Positions 28,922 through 38,700 of a stretch of DNA of 64,000 bases are shown one piece after another. Each line of letters starts with the position of its first letter. The first letter of the stretch is position 1. The notes below the pieces were generated by a model. The model searched no databases, was not told where the DNA came from, and was given only the letters and a program-made list of their open reading frames with translations. A program made the position numbers and the translations under genes. This stretch comes from Emticicia sp037153985 (lineage in GTDB: Bacteria; Bacteroidota; Bacteroidia; Cytophagales; Spirosomataceae), in assembly GCF_037153985.1 (NCBI RefSeq), contig NZ_JBBAYI010000002.1:558001-622000 (forward strand). The letters run 5' to 3'.

Positions 28922-31900
28922 TTACATAAACTTACTTGCAATTCCTTTGGCAAACTCACCCAGATTGATATCTGGATAGGTAAACTCCACATCATTAAGC
29001 GATACATCGAAGGGTTGCCCTTCCTGATAATGTATCGGAAATTTAAGTCCTACGGTTAATGCCGAGCCATATTCAAACTGTGCGAGTGTCCATCGTTTTT
29101 CTTCTGAAAGTTCTGTTACCAGCAAATCGAGCGAGGCTTCTACATAAGCACTTACATCAAACTTGAATTTTGGTTGTACCGAAATATTAGCCTCAGCATT
29201 GAGTTGCAAGCCCGTTTGCGGGGTCCAGTTTACGTTTACAGCGGCACTTGCTTCGCCCTCTATGGCAAGGCTTCCTCCTAGTTCGAGCCCACCTGAAACC
29301 CTTGCAATAGCCACACTTGCCCCAATACCAGCGCGGGCATAAATGCGCAGGCCAGCATTGGCAGGTACTACAAAACGGGCATTACCTGTTACGGTTGTCT
29401 GGTCTTCATGGTCGGGGTTATATTTAACTTCCAGAAAAGTGTCGCGAAGCTGCCCGGGGCCAATGCCTGCAAAACCTTGCAGCCCCCCGCCAATAGTACC
29501 CACAAGCCCTATACTACGCGACCCAAGTGGTATGGCAAAAATGGGTATTTCGATAGTCGGGAACCGGAATAAATCTTTGCTTATTTCTTTGCGTGGAAAT
29601 ACATCAACCGCACTTGGCAGGGCTATTCGGCCTAATATTTCTATTTCGCCATTGGGTAAAAACTTAACTCCAGCGGTGGCCTGAAGCCATGGGGTTAGTT
29701 TCAGGGTTAGCTGCCCGCTTCCATAAAAAGTTAGTTGTTCGGTTTGGGTTCCGGTAGGTTTTCCGTCTGCGCCAACTGCCTGATTTGTAAATCCAAGTGA
29801 TAACGTACCCGACAACATTCCGCGGGTGTAGCCTGCTTGTGCCGAAATATTAATGATACCATTCTGATAACTTACTGTCAACTGGCTACTAATGCCGGGT
29901 ATTCGGGGGCGTGCCGTGCCAGACATATTAACGGTGTATTCCTCGCCTCTTTTAATGATTTCAGCCTCCAGCCTGCCACTTTCAATGAGGCGGTGCTGCA
30001 AGTCGGCAGTGCCGGCAATGCGAAACTGCTCGCCACTAAAATTAACTTCCAGATGCGCACTCTTTACACCCGGCACATCCAGTTCTGCATCGCCAGTTGC
30101 GGTCAGGCTGCCATCTGTATAAGTCACATTGATTGTAGCACTTTTTACGCCGTTAATTTTTCCTTTCGGAATATTTATTACGCCACTTACCGTCAGCGAA
30201 TCATCCCCCTCCTCGGGGTGAACATACCTTACTCTTACGCTTGCATTATTAAAAACCTGTTTGTCAAATTCAAAATTCCCTTCCAGTTCAAAACCACTAC
30301 CTACGCCAGCCCTTGCACTTATACTGCCCTCACCTACTTTATTAATGGCGAAATCTATTTTTCCTCTTGCGCCTACACCTCTTGTACCTGCAAACAGCGA
30401 AAGGCTACAATCATGAATCTTGAATGGTGGCGGAACGGCAATTTCGCCCGATGAGAATGTCTTGCTGATTTCTACGTTTTTGCCTTCTATGCTTAAATCG
30501 ACTTCTACATTTTTAAACAGCTTAACCGATGGCCTGATTTTACCTCTTGCTACAATTCCTACGCCGGGTACTAAATCGGCTGAATTAATAACAATAGGAC
30601 TTAAACCCTTAAATTTGAGCCTGCTTAGGATAGTCTCTAAACCGCCACCTGCACCACCCCGCTTGATATACCCCCCATGATTAACGTTTGTCATACGATG
30701 GACGGGGATATTCAGCGGTTCCTGATCAAAATGGGTAATATCAACAGTACCTACGATTGTGCCTGTCTGAGTTCCGGCATCCGCCATATTTAGTGCTGCC
30801 CCTGATAACCCTTTGCCATTTAATGCAGTAATATCATTCTTTTTCATCATTCTACCTCCGGCAGGGCTGGTAAAAACCACGGGTTCTGCTTCTGTACCTT
30901 TTGCTTCTGCAATTTCGGCGGCCGTCATAGGAACAAAATCTTTCAGGAGAGCATCACCGGCAGTACCTTTTATTTCATCTAACGACCATCTTTCATTAGC
31001 ACTCACAGCTTCGCCATCGTTAAAATGCTTATCATCAAATTCGATTGCGTATCTCTCTAAAGCCGCATCAGTAGCTAGTTTTTGGTTGGTATCTTGTGGG
31101 TCTTTTATATCTTCCTGATCAATAGTATCGGCTACAGTACCACGAATCTGGTGCATAATAGATGAGCCAGAACTACGATTGGCCGAAAAATTAAGTAGTT
31201 CAAGATTATCAACTGTGTTGGTTCCGCCTTCAAATTGTAGCTCTTTTATGTGGTCAACATCAAAAGCAGTAGCTTGCCCTGCCTTATTCCAAGTAGGAAT
31301 GAGGGCAGCATTACGAATAACCGATTCTCGACCGATGAGTTTTACCTGTGGATTACGCCTGTTTTTGAAATAATAAACCTGTTTTGAGGCGGGGGTTGTG
31401 GCTACTGGTTGTGCTGCTTCTGCCCCTCCGTCTGCTTCTCCTTCGGTCCCTTCAGTGCCTTCAATGGGTTGGCCTGCTCCGGGTTGTTGCGCTATTAGAT
31501 TTTGAATTTGTGTACTTACTCCTTCTCTTACATTTTGTTTCCAGAGAGTGGTTTGACTTGCTGAACCACTTGAGGTTGACTCGCTCACTTCATCACGGCT
31601 ATAATTTTTTCTCCGTTTTACTATGCCTGCATATTTTCCACCGCTATGGATACCTTTTGATCTAGGTAATTGCACCGGGCGAACGCTCATATTGTCACCT
31701 GAAATTCTGTCTGCTCCGGTTTTGCCACCACCAGCCGGAGTAGTTGTGGGGTTGCGTTGCACCATTCTATGAATATGCCTTTGCTGCTGCACTACGTGCG
31801 TGAGTTCGTGTGCTAGTAATTCCTTGCCTGTGGTTTGCTGAGGGTCATATTTACCCGAATTAAAGTAAATATCATGACCATGTGTAAAAGCCTGCGCATT

Positions 31901-32767
31901 AAGGGCCTGACAAAGCTCAATGGCTTCATTGTCAGTATGGATTCTGACATCCGAGAAATCATGCTCGAAACTACTTTCCATTGCCTCTTTAGTGCCTGTT
32001 TCGAGCGGCCTCCCATTACCTTTTGTAGCATTGAGCCTTTGCTCGATAGCATCCATGTCGTTAGAGCCATCTCCCGCTTTTTTATCTTTTACGTTTGGCT
32101 TTGCCTGTATAGACCTCGCTATGGCTGGTTTTTCTTCTTCTTTCTTGGCTAGTTTATCGTCTTTCTTGTCGTCGGCTTTTTTCTTGATGTCGTCTTTTTT
32201 GTCTTCTTTCTTAGCTAGCTTATCGTCTTTTTTGTCGTCGGCCTTTTTCTTGATGTCGTCTTTTTTCTCTTCTTTCTTAGCTAGCTTATCGTCTTTCTTC
32301 TCGTCGGCTTTCTTCTTGATGTCATCTTTTTTCTCTTCCTTCTTGGCTAGTTTATCGTCTTTTTTGTCGTCGGCCTTTTTCTTGATGTCGTCTTTTTTCT
32401 CTTCTTTCTTGGCTAGTTTATCGTCTTTCTTGTCGTCGGCTTTTTTCTTGATGTCGTCTTTTTTCTCTTCTTTCTTGGCTAGCTTATCGTCTTTCTTGTC
32501 GTCGGCTTTCTTCTTGATATCGTCTTTTTTCTCTTCTTTCTTGGCTAGCTTATCGTCTTTCTTCTCGTCGGCTTTAGGTTGTACTTTATCTTTCATGGCA
32601 TCGTTTTCGACCACTTTACGCGCGACGGCATCGGCTTCTTTTTCGGCAGGGTCGCCGGGGCTACCTACTGACAATTTGGTCTGGATAGGCATCGTAGCGT
32701 CTTTACCATTGGTAAACGACTGCAAGTTGGAAGCCGAGCTGCTTGATTTTGATGTTAGAAAACCCAT
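28922..32767 (-). CDS. DUF4157/HNH-like giant eCIS effector candidate
   Basis: A 1281-aa protein. Residues 27-51 carry the short motif that precedes DUF4157 domains (IQTKLSVGSPGDPAEKEAD). Residues 71-209 are a charged repeat region with a 22-residue period. Residues about 240-330 are the DUF4157 core, including DFSDVRIHTD, the ALNAQAFTHGHDIYF stretch and HELTH at 320-324, a zinc-metallopeptidase-like HExxH. Around 503-531 an HNH-like motif follows (DVDHIKELQFEGGTN, then NLELLNFSANR). From about 690 to the end the protein is long, beta-rich and repetitive (strands such as GSGFELEGNFEFDKQVF). DUF4157 is known to be enriched in eCIS loci, often in toxins. No immunity gene is obvious; the function of the beta region is unknown. 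Confidence 0.85.
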   Translation of the reverse strand: MGFLTSKSSSSASNLQSFTNGKDATMPIQTKLSVGSPGDPAEKEADAVARKVVENDAMKDKVQPKADEKKDDKLAKKEEKKDDIKKKADDKKDDKLAKKEEKKDDIKKKADDKKDDKLAKKEEKKDDIKKKADDKKDDKLAKKEEKKDDIKKKADEKKDDKLAKKEEKKDDIKKKADDKKDDKLAKKEDKKDDIKKKADDKKDDKLAKKEEEKPAIARSIQAKPNVKDKKAGDGSNDMDAIEQRLNATKGNGRPLETGTKEAMESSFEHDFSDVRIHTDNEAIELCQALNAQAFTHGHDIYFNSGKYDPQQTTGKELLAHELTHVVQQQRHIHRMVQRNPTTTPAGGGKTGADRISGDNMSVRPVQLPRSKGIHSGGKYAGIVKRRKNYSRDEVSESTSSGSASQTTLWKQNVREGVSTQIQNLIAQQPGAGQPIEGTEGTEGEADGGAEAAQPVATTPASKQVYYFKNRRNPQVKLIGRESVIRNAALIPTWNKAGQATAFDVDHIKELQFEGGTNTVDNLELLNFSANRSSGSSIMHQIRGTVADTIDQEDIKDPQDTNQKLATDAALERYAIEFDDKHFNDGEAVSANERWSLDEIKGTAGDALLKDFVPMTAAEIAEAKGTEAEPVVFTSPAGGRMMKKNDITALNGKGLSGAALNMADAGTQTGTIVGTVDITHFDQEPLNIPVHRMTNVNHGGYIKRGGAGGGLETILSRLKFKGLSPIVINSADLVPGVGIVARGKIRPSVKLFKNVEVDLSIEGKNVEISKTFSSGEIAVPPPFKIHDCSLSLFAGTRGVGARGKIDFAINKVGEGSISARAGVGSGFELEGNFEFDKQVFNNASVRVRYVHPEEGDDSLTVSGVINIPKGKINGVKSATINVTYTDGSLTATGDAELDVPGVKSAHLEVNFSGEQFRIAGTADLQHRLIESGRLEAEIIKRGEEYTVNMSGTARPRIPGISSQLTVSYQNGIINISAQAGYTRGMLSGTLSLGFTNQAVGADGKPTGTQTEQLTFYGSGQLTLKLTPWLQATAGVKFLPNGEIEILGRIALPSAVDVFPRKEISKDLFRFPTIEIPIFAIPLGSRSIGLVGTIGGGLQGFAGIGPGQLRDTFLEVKYNPDHEDQTTVTGNARFVVPANAGLRIYARAGIGASVAIARVSGGLELGGSLAIEGEASAAVNVNWTPQTGLQLNAEANISVQPKFKFDVSAYVEASLDLLVTELSEEKRWTLAQFEYGSALTVGLKFPIHYQEGQPFDVSLNDVEFTYPDINLGEFAKGIASKFM
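32141..32557 (-). repeat. 66-bp coding tandem repeat (22-aa Lys/Asp/Glu unit)
   Basis: Seven copies of DDKLAKK alternate with six copies of DDIKKKAD in a 22-residue period, at residues 71-209 of the DUF4157 protein. The DNA copies differ by scattered synonymous changes, and a few units carry ADE for ADD or KED for KEE, so the array is translated and under coding constraint. It should form a long charged helix or coiled coil. Repeat number may vary between strains. Confidence 0.95.
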
Positions 32768-32827
32768 AACGTTTGAATTTATGACTTTATAAACCAGCGG
32801 ATATACCTGATTAAATGCTGAAAAACC

Positions 32828-32861
32828 ATTTCTTTATTAAGGCTTTTTCTTTATTAAGGCT
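32828..32861. repeat. 17-bp tandem duplication between eCIS genes
   Basis: The word TTTCTTTATTAAGGCTT occurs twice back to back in the 119-base gap between the AAA ATPase and the DUF4157 gene. It could be a slippage product or part of an internal leader; there is no further evidence. Confidence 0.6.
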
Positions 32862-32886
32862 TTAATACCTGCGCAGGCTTTTCAGG

Positions 32887-34248
32887 TCAAATTATTTTCC
32901 CCTCTTTTGTATATTCTTTTCTGATACCTTCAAAAAGGTACTCGATTTTAATAATTTTCGATTGATGGCTGATTGCCATTAATGCCGCATAACGAACCAC
33001 ATTCTGGATATTAGCTCCTGAAAGCGTATAATTTCGGGCTAGTTCTTCGATAATGATATTTTCATCCAGAATACCTTTGCCTGCAAGATTGTTTTTCCAG
33101 AGGTGTATCCGTTCGACATAATTAGGCATAGGAAAATGTACTGCACTCTGAAAACGCCTTGCAAAAGCATCATCAATATTGCTTTTAAGATTGGTTGCCA
33201 ATATGGCAAGCCCGTTGTATTCTTCCATCCGCATGAGTAGGTAAGAAACCTCCTGATTGGCAAACCTGTCTCTTGAATCATTGATTTGAGTACGTTTGCC
33301 AAACAACGAATCTGCTTCGTCAAAAAACAATATCCAGTTTTTATTCTGTGCCATATCAAAAATAGCAGAGAAGTTTTTCTCGGTTTCACCTATGTATTTT
33401 GAAATTACCATTGGTAGTTCAATGCGGTAGACGGGCAGTTTATATTTTTTTCCTAAAGCGGCAGCCGTAAGCGACTTGCCAGTACCCGGGGGGCCATAAA
33501 AAAGGCATTTAAATCCTGTATTTGTATGTTTATTAAAGCCCCAGTCGTTGAGCAATACGGTGTGGTGGTCGAGCCATAGCTGAATATCTTTTATTTCTTT
33601 TTCGGTTTCGGGTGCCAGCACTACCTCTTCAAACTGATAACTGGTAGTGATTTGTCTGGCCGGAAAACTTGTATTGAAAACTGGCTCGTATGGTTGGCCC
33701 ACTGTTAGCAACGAAAGAAGTTCTTTTGAGACCTCAATGGGGCTGCTCAAATCGGGTTCACCAGCCAGAGGCGAAGCCAGTTTGATGATATTGGCTTTTA
33801 TGAGCCGACTCTGTGCCGAAAACAACGCACTATATTTAAACCGCTGGGCGAGGTTGTTTCCTGCCAGTAAAAAAACTGCTGTTTCGCCTGTTGGGATAAA
33901 CCCGCCGTGGTGCGTGCCATTTAGCCCGCCAAGTTCTACGAATTTTCTGCGGTCGAGGTTATATTTTATAAAAAGTTTATCGATGAGCTGTGGCTGAATA
34001 TGCGGAATTAACGCCAATATAAGCAATAGGCGTTCGGCGGGTTCGAGTTTGTATTGATTGACAAATTCCTGATAAACAGATGGGTGATGATTAAGCGTTA
34101 CACACGGAATAGCAGTAAAATCGCCCTGTGCTTCTGAATTAACAAGCGCATTGAGGCGATTCTCGAATACTTGTGTAAACCATTGGAGTTCTTCGCCCAG
34201 ATGGTTTGCATTGTGTTGTATTCTGTTATCGATTACACTCTTTTCCAT
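32887..34248 (-). CDS. eCIS AAA+ ATPase (Afp15-like)
   Basis: An AAA+ ATPase of 453 aa from the ATG at 34248 (the frame extends to an ATG at 34302). Numbered from 34302, Walker A is GPPGTGKS (residues 270-277), Walker B is ILFFDEAD (324-331), sensor-1-like ATN follows near 370, and the arginine finger is ARRF near 381. The N-terminal 200 residues form a family-specific helical domain. Such ATPases are a hallmark of eCIS loci (Afp15/Pvc15) and are thought to help particle assembly or cargo loading. The preferred start overlaps the tape-measure gene by 16 bases, indicating translational coupling. Confidence 0.92.
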   Translation of the reverse strand: MEKSVIDNRIQHNANHLGEELQWFTQVFENRLNALVNSEAQGDFTAIPCVTLNHHPSVYQEFVNQYKLEPAERLLLILALIPHIQPQLIDKLFIKYNLDRRKFVELGGLNGTHHGGFIPTGETAVFLLAGNNLAQRFKYSALFSAQSRLIKANIIKLASPLAGEPDLSSPIEVSKELLSLLTVGQPYEPVFNTSFPARQITTSYQFEEVVLAPETEKEIKDIQLWLDHHTVLLNDWGFNKHTNTGFKCLFYGPPGTGKSLTAAALGKKYKLPVYRIELPMVISKYIGETEKNFSAIFDMAQNKNWILFFDEADSLFGKRTQINDSRDRFANQEVSYLLMRMEEYNGLAILATNLKSNIDDAFARRFQSAVHFPMPNYVERIHLWKNNLAGKGILDENIIIEELARNYTLSGANIQNVVRYAALMAISHQSKIIKIEYLFEGIRKEYTKEGKII

Positions 34249-35729
34249 TCGATTATTAGTTTTTGGGGCATCCAGCCAAATTCGACAAATTTCAGGTGCC
34301 ACGGTAAACTGTTCAGCAGGGTATCGACACCCCCTTTAGGTTCAACTTGTAAAAACCACCCATCGTTGGTTCTGTCAAGTTTGCCTTTACGCTGCAAAAA
34401 CACCTGCCTTAACCAAGACACTGACGAGTTTTTCAGGATTTTCCATTGTTCAATTACGGCTTTCTGCAAAAATTCTTCAATAATGAATATGTCATTATCA
34501 GTTAATTGCTGAGTCAATTCAATGCTTTCTTCTACTTCCATTCCTACAAGAATTTTGTTAAGTGCCAAGCCATGTTCTCTGACTTCGTGCTTGCCAAAAA
34601 CAATAAAGTCTAATACCAATAACGCCTTCGTTTGGGCCTCGGGGCTTATAAATTTTTTATTCTTGACTATACCCAGATTCTCAAAAAGCAGGCGAAGGTG
34701 ATACCATACAATAACCAGTCCGGCGTTTTCGATAAAATAAGCAGGTGGGAGGTCGTCGGGGTCAAGTTCCAGCCCTTCGCCAATGCCGCTAACAGGTAGC
34801 GAAGTATCTTTATGTTTTTGCTGTTTAGTATTTTTTTCTTCAAACGCTAATGCCGACGTTGCGTTTTCGTTAAAAATCAGAGGCAGTTGCACTGCTAATG
34901 CTTGTATTTCAGCCAAAAGGAATGTTTCGTTAGAATACTTCTGCTGTAACTTTCTTAAATTTAGCCGAATTGCATCACGTTTTGCGGCATTGATGGTTTT
35001 TATGTCCTTAAGCCGCTGAATCAACTGTTGAACTAAGACTGCTGAAAACTTATGCCCATTATTACTAGCTGATACGATATTCTGGAGTAATATTTCATTT
35101 TTTTTCTGCACATAATCTAATGAACTAACTGCAAAATGCCGGATACACGCTTCGATGAGTTCGGCAAACAGGGCTAGTTCGGGCGTTGGGTAAAATAATT
35201 CATAAATCTGTTTGAAAACATTCTCTGATACCGAACGAATCAGCCGTTCCTGTACCACCCTGTAAGGTAATATTCCTAAGAGTTTTTGTTTGAGAACTGC
35301 CCTTTGTCTGCTTATCAGACTGGTAATAATTGTTTCGAGGTCAAATGAATGATTTTCTTTAAAAGCCCAGTGCAAAGTGCCTGTTTTTAGAAAATTTATG
35401 AGAGCATCGAGTTCAAGTTCTTGAGGCTTAGCCAACTCATAAAAGTGGTAGTAAGCAGGTTTTTTAGCTATTAGATGGCTAATCCTCTCTGACAGAACTT
35501 CCCTTAACTTTGCCTCTAAATCGTTATATGTTATTGTGCCTAAGTCGAGGGTCAGGTTATCAATCAGAAGCCTGTCTGGTATGAAATTAAAAGGAGCCAG
35601 ACCAGTATTGAAAATACCTGCAACGTCTATTGACTTTACGGCATCGGCAAAGTCATCAACGTCATCACGTCTGGGTAAGGTCACATCAAAAACAATGCTT
35701 TGAATATTATGTGTCTGCTCCTTTAGCAT
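34233..35729 (-). CDS. Contractile injection system tape-measure protein (Afp14-like)
   Basis: A 498-aa protein matching the CIS_TMP type. The N-terminus has HNIQSIVFDVTLP and then FIPDRLLIDNLTLDLGTI, the Asp-Leu-Gly signature shared by these proteins. A characteristic block near residues 325-400 reads AYFIENAGLVIVWYHLRLLF and FGKHEVREHGLALNKILVGM. It should sit in the tube lumen and set particle length, as proposed for Afp14. At 498 aa it is much shorter than Afp14, so a shorter particle or a different length rule may apply (inference). It lies one base from the 1103-aa gene and overlaps the ATPase gene. Confidence 0.85.
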   Translation of the reverse strand: MLKEQTHNIQSIVFDVTLPRRDDVDDFADAVKSIDVAGIFNTGLAPFNFIPDRLLIDNLTLDLGTITYNDLEAKLREVLSERISHLIAKKPAYYHFYELAKPQELELDALINFLKTGTLHWAFKENHSFDLETIITSLISRQRAVLKQKLLGILPYRVVQERLIRSVSENVFKQIYELFYPTPELALFAELIEACIRHFAVSSLDYVQKKNEILLQNIVSASNNGHKFSAVLVQQLIQRLKDIKTINAAKRDAIRLNLRKLQQKYSNETFLLAEIQALAVQLPLIFNENATSALAFEEKNTKQQKHKDTSLPVSGIGEGLELDPDDLPPAYFIENAGLVIVWYHLRLLFENLGIVKNKKFISPEAQTKALLVLDFIVFGKHEVREHGLALNKILVGMEVEESIELTQQLTDNDIFIIEEFLQKAVIEQWKILKNSSVSWLRQVFLQRKGKLDRTNDGWFLQVEPKGGVDTLLNSLPWHLKFVEFGWMPQKLIIEWKRV

Positions 35730-35730
35730 A

Positions 35731-38700
35731 TTACTTGATTCTCAGGTTTTTAGCCCCTATTATATTTATCAGATTTTTATTACTGATATTATCCAGCAAT
35801 CCGGTTTTGGCAAGATTCTTATTCAAGGTCAGTTTTGATTCGGTTCCTACCTGCACTTTCAGCTCGTCGAAACCGTCTTTCTGAACTAAAAGTAGCTCTC
35901 CAGCTTTATCCGATGGAATTTCGTACTCGCCTTTGTCGTTTGTAAATACCTCTATATTTTTCACGGTGTTAAATACCCTTGCCTTAGCAATTGGTACTCC
36001 TGCGTTATCTACCAGAACACCCTTAAAGAAGCCCGAAGAAGGAGGTCCGGCTGTAACAGGCGTTACATTGAGAGTGCCAGTAGCGGCAATTGTTTGCCCA
36101 TTATAGGTTACTTCAAACGCAAAATCTTCGACACTTGGCTTCTGGTTCAGTTTGAGAACCTGAAATTGCGGATAGTTCTGTGCATCGCGGCTTATCATGA
36201 GCGCGTGGCCAGCAGAGGTTTCTAAAACCGAAACATTGGCTACGCCACCTATGGTTTGCTTACTAATTTTGCCACCGCTCTTAAATTCCATGACAGGCGG
36301 AGCAGTAAATTGTGCTTTGGTAAGTGGTGTTACTGGTGTAAAGGCTGTTTGACCGATGGTAGCCGTTATGACAAGATTCTTGACATCAAATGCGGCTCGG
36401 CCCCCTACTATGCCCAAAAACAGTATCCCCTCGGCTACTTGACCAGTCTGGGTTTCAATAATGTATTTTATCTGATACCATCCGTTGGGGTCTTTGTCAA
36501 AATCTGGTACATAAGCAATCTCAAATTCTGTGTCCGTTTTTTTCACTAACAGTTTGTTCGTGACAGAGGCTAGTTTAGGGTCACTTTTATCAAACCTAAA
36601 ATCTTTGATTTTATCATCGCCCATTAATAAGTCTTCTTCAAAAAAACTGATAGAATGATACGTTTTCCCGCTTTTCCGAATCTCAGGTATATTTACAAAT
36701 AATATCATTGGCGTAGCAACCGGATTTGCGAACGACATTTTTTTGTTTGCGCAGGTTTCTTCTATACACCCACACTCACAGGGTACATGATAAGGCAGAT
36801 TAAAATCCGCAACAATGTTGGTTCCGTCATGCACTACCACAAAGGTCTGGCCACGCCTAACGCCTGCCAAGTGTTCCAGACCGCTAAATTTAGTAGCCAA
36901 TTGTTCTAGCGAATCTACCGAATTACCCTGCATTAATGCCTTTCGGTGTTGAAGAGCTATGTAAATTTTGTATAAAGGGGCAAACAAAAACAGGTTTGCG
37001 GCAGTAATGGCCATATTAACGGCTTCTTTGCTCTCGGCCTTGTCTTGTGTAGTTATTTCATCTTGTTTGTAGGCGTAATCAATAATCAGGAACCAAATTT
37101 GCTCGTATATTTTTTTAACATCAATATAATTAAAATTGCTTACGCAAGGTTCTTTTAATAATTCAATGATTTTGTTGAGGAGCTTTGTTAATTCATCCAG
37201 AAGTTTTTTCAAAAGTCCGAAAGACTTCAATTTCTGTTCTCTTAGCTTATCGTCAGGAGCAAGGTTATCAATATTTTCTTCGTTTTCCTGCTTTAATTCA
37301 CCCAGTTTCTTGATAAATCTTTTCAGAATAGCCAAAAGCCTTCTGCGCTGAAAATCATATTCTTCCTGCAAATCGGGCATAGCACAGTCAGAAGAGTTAC
37401 TGCCAGCATTAAGTGCAACTGTTTTAAGCTCGAAAGGTAAATTATTATTCTTACGGATGCTATCAATCAGGGCGTTTGTTGCGGCAAAAGGCTTACCAAT
37501 ATGGCCCTCAATACGGAAGAAATCGTTACGTACCCAGTCGAACCTGAAAGGCTCTGTATCATTAGCAAACATATCATAGAACAAACTTCTGGAAGACTTG
37601 TTGCGTCGGGTATTTTCAAAATTCCAGTAGAGTTTAAGGCCCGACATGGTCGGATTTGAATAATAAGCCGGAATTACTCTGTCTGAAAGGTGCTTGTCAT
37701 AATCAAAACTTGGCAGAATACGTGGGCTAACCTTATTTTTGATGGCGTTCAGGTCAAAGCTATTGAGCAGAATATTTAATCTTTCTATTTTAAAATAGAT
37801 TTCCTCCCGCAAGTCTCTTTGTAGCATATCGGTAAAAGCAGGCGAAAATCCATGACGATATTTTGAGGTTGGGTTAGTAATTTTTGTGGCATCGAACTGT
37901 TTTATTGCAGCCGGGCTTTCAACCAGCCCAAGCATCAGGTGTGTCGGGAACATCCACTCATCAGGGCAGCAGATTGCCAGTAGGTCACAGATTTTTTCGT
38001 ATAAATCATTATGCGCTTCAACCACATCTCTTACAAAATCATACGCATACTGTATTTGTGCGCGATTGGCTCCGGCGGCAATGGCATTCAGGATATTATT
38101 AGCAAATATATTACCCGTAGCATCTGAGAAATAAGAAGAAACAGGCAAGCGCAGTTGGTTATCAAATAACCATGAAAACTCGTTTCTCAGTTTATAAATG
38201 GCTTGTCCTATCTGGGTTAAAGAGGTATCAGTTGCGCTTTTGCCTTTAATGGCATCTTCAAACAAAAGTTGTAAATCAGCTACTGTTTTTACATTTTTAA
38301 GCTGAACCCGACCAGCTTCATTAAAAGATAACTGATTAGCTCTAATATAATTAAGGTTGTATTTATCATTCTGAAATTCGGCGTAGCGTAACCTATCGGC
38401 CGACTTCTGCGTTGCACCATCGGCCAGATACGCATCCATAACAGCTTTCGGAACCAGCAATGGCTTTAATGCCAACTCATGCACCATGCCTTTTTCGTCG
38501 CAATTTTCGTTTAAACACCCCCCTGTTTTAGCCAGAAAATCATCAAAATAGAGTATTACCACGTTATCAGCCAAATCGGCTGCGGTTAAGGCTGCTCCAC
38601 CTTTGGTGCCTTGGTTAGCCGTAAACTCAGACGTGGTTACAAGCTCCCGTATCTGGGCTTTCTGAGCATCATTACCCAGATTAGCCAAGCCTTTAAACTC

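Noticed and set aside
32141..32557. Regular 66-bp repeats considered as a CRISPR array
   Set aside because: There are no unique spacers; the repeat is contiguous, in frame and translated.
31920..32792. 290-codon plus-strand frame rich in Ser, Phe and Leu
   Set aside because: Antisense of the Lys/Asp/Glu repeat of the DUF4157 gene; the periodic FLSSFLASL pattern is a direct product of the repeat.
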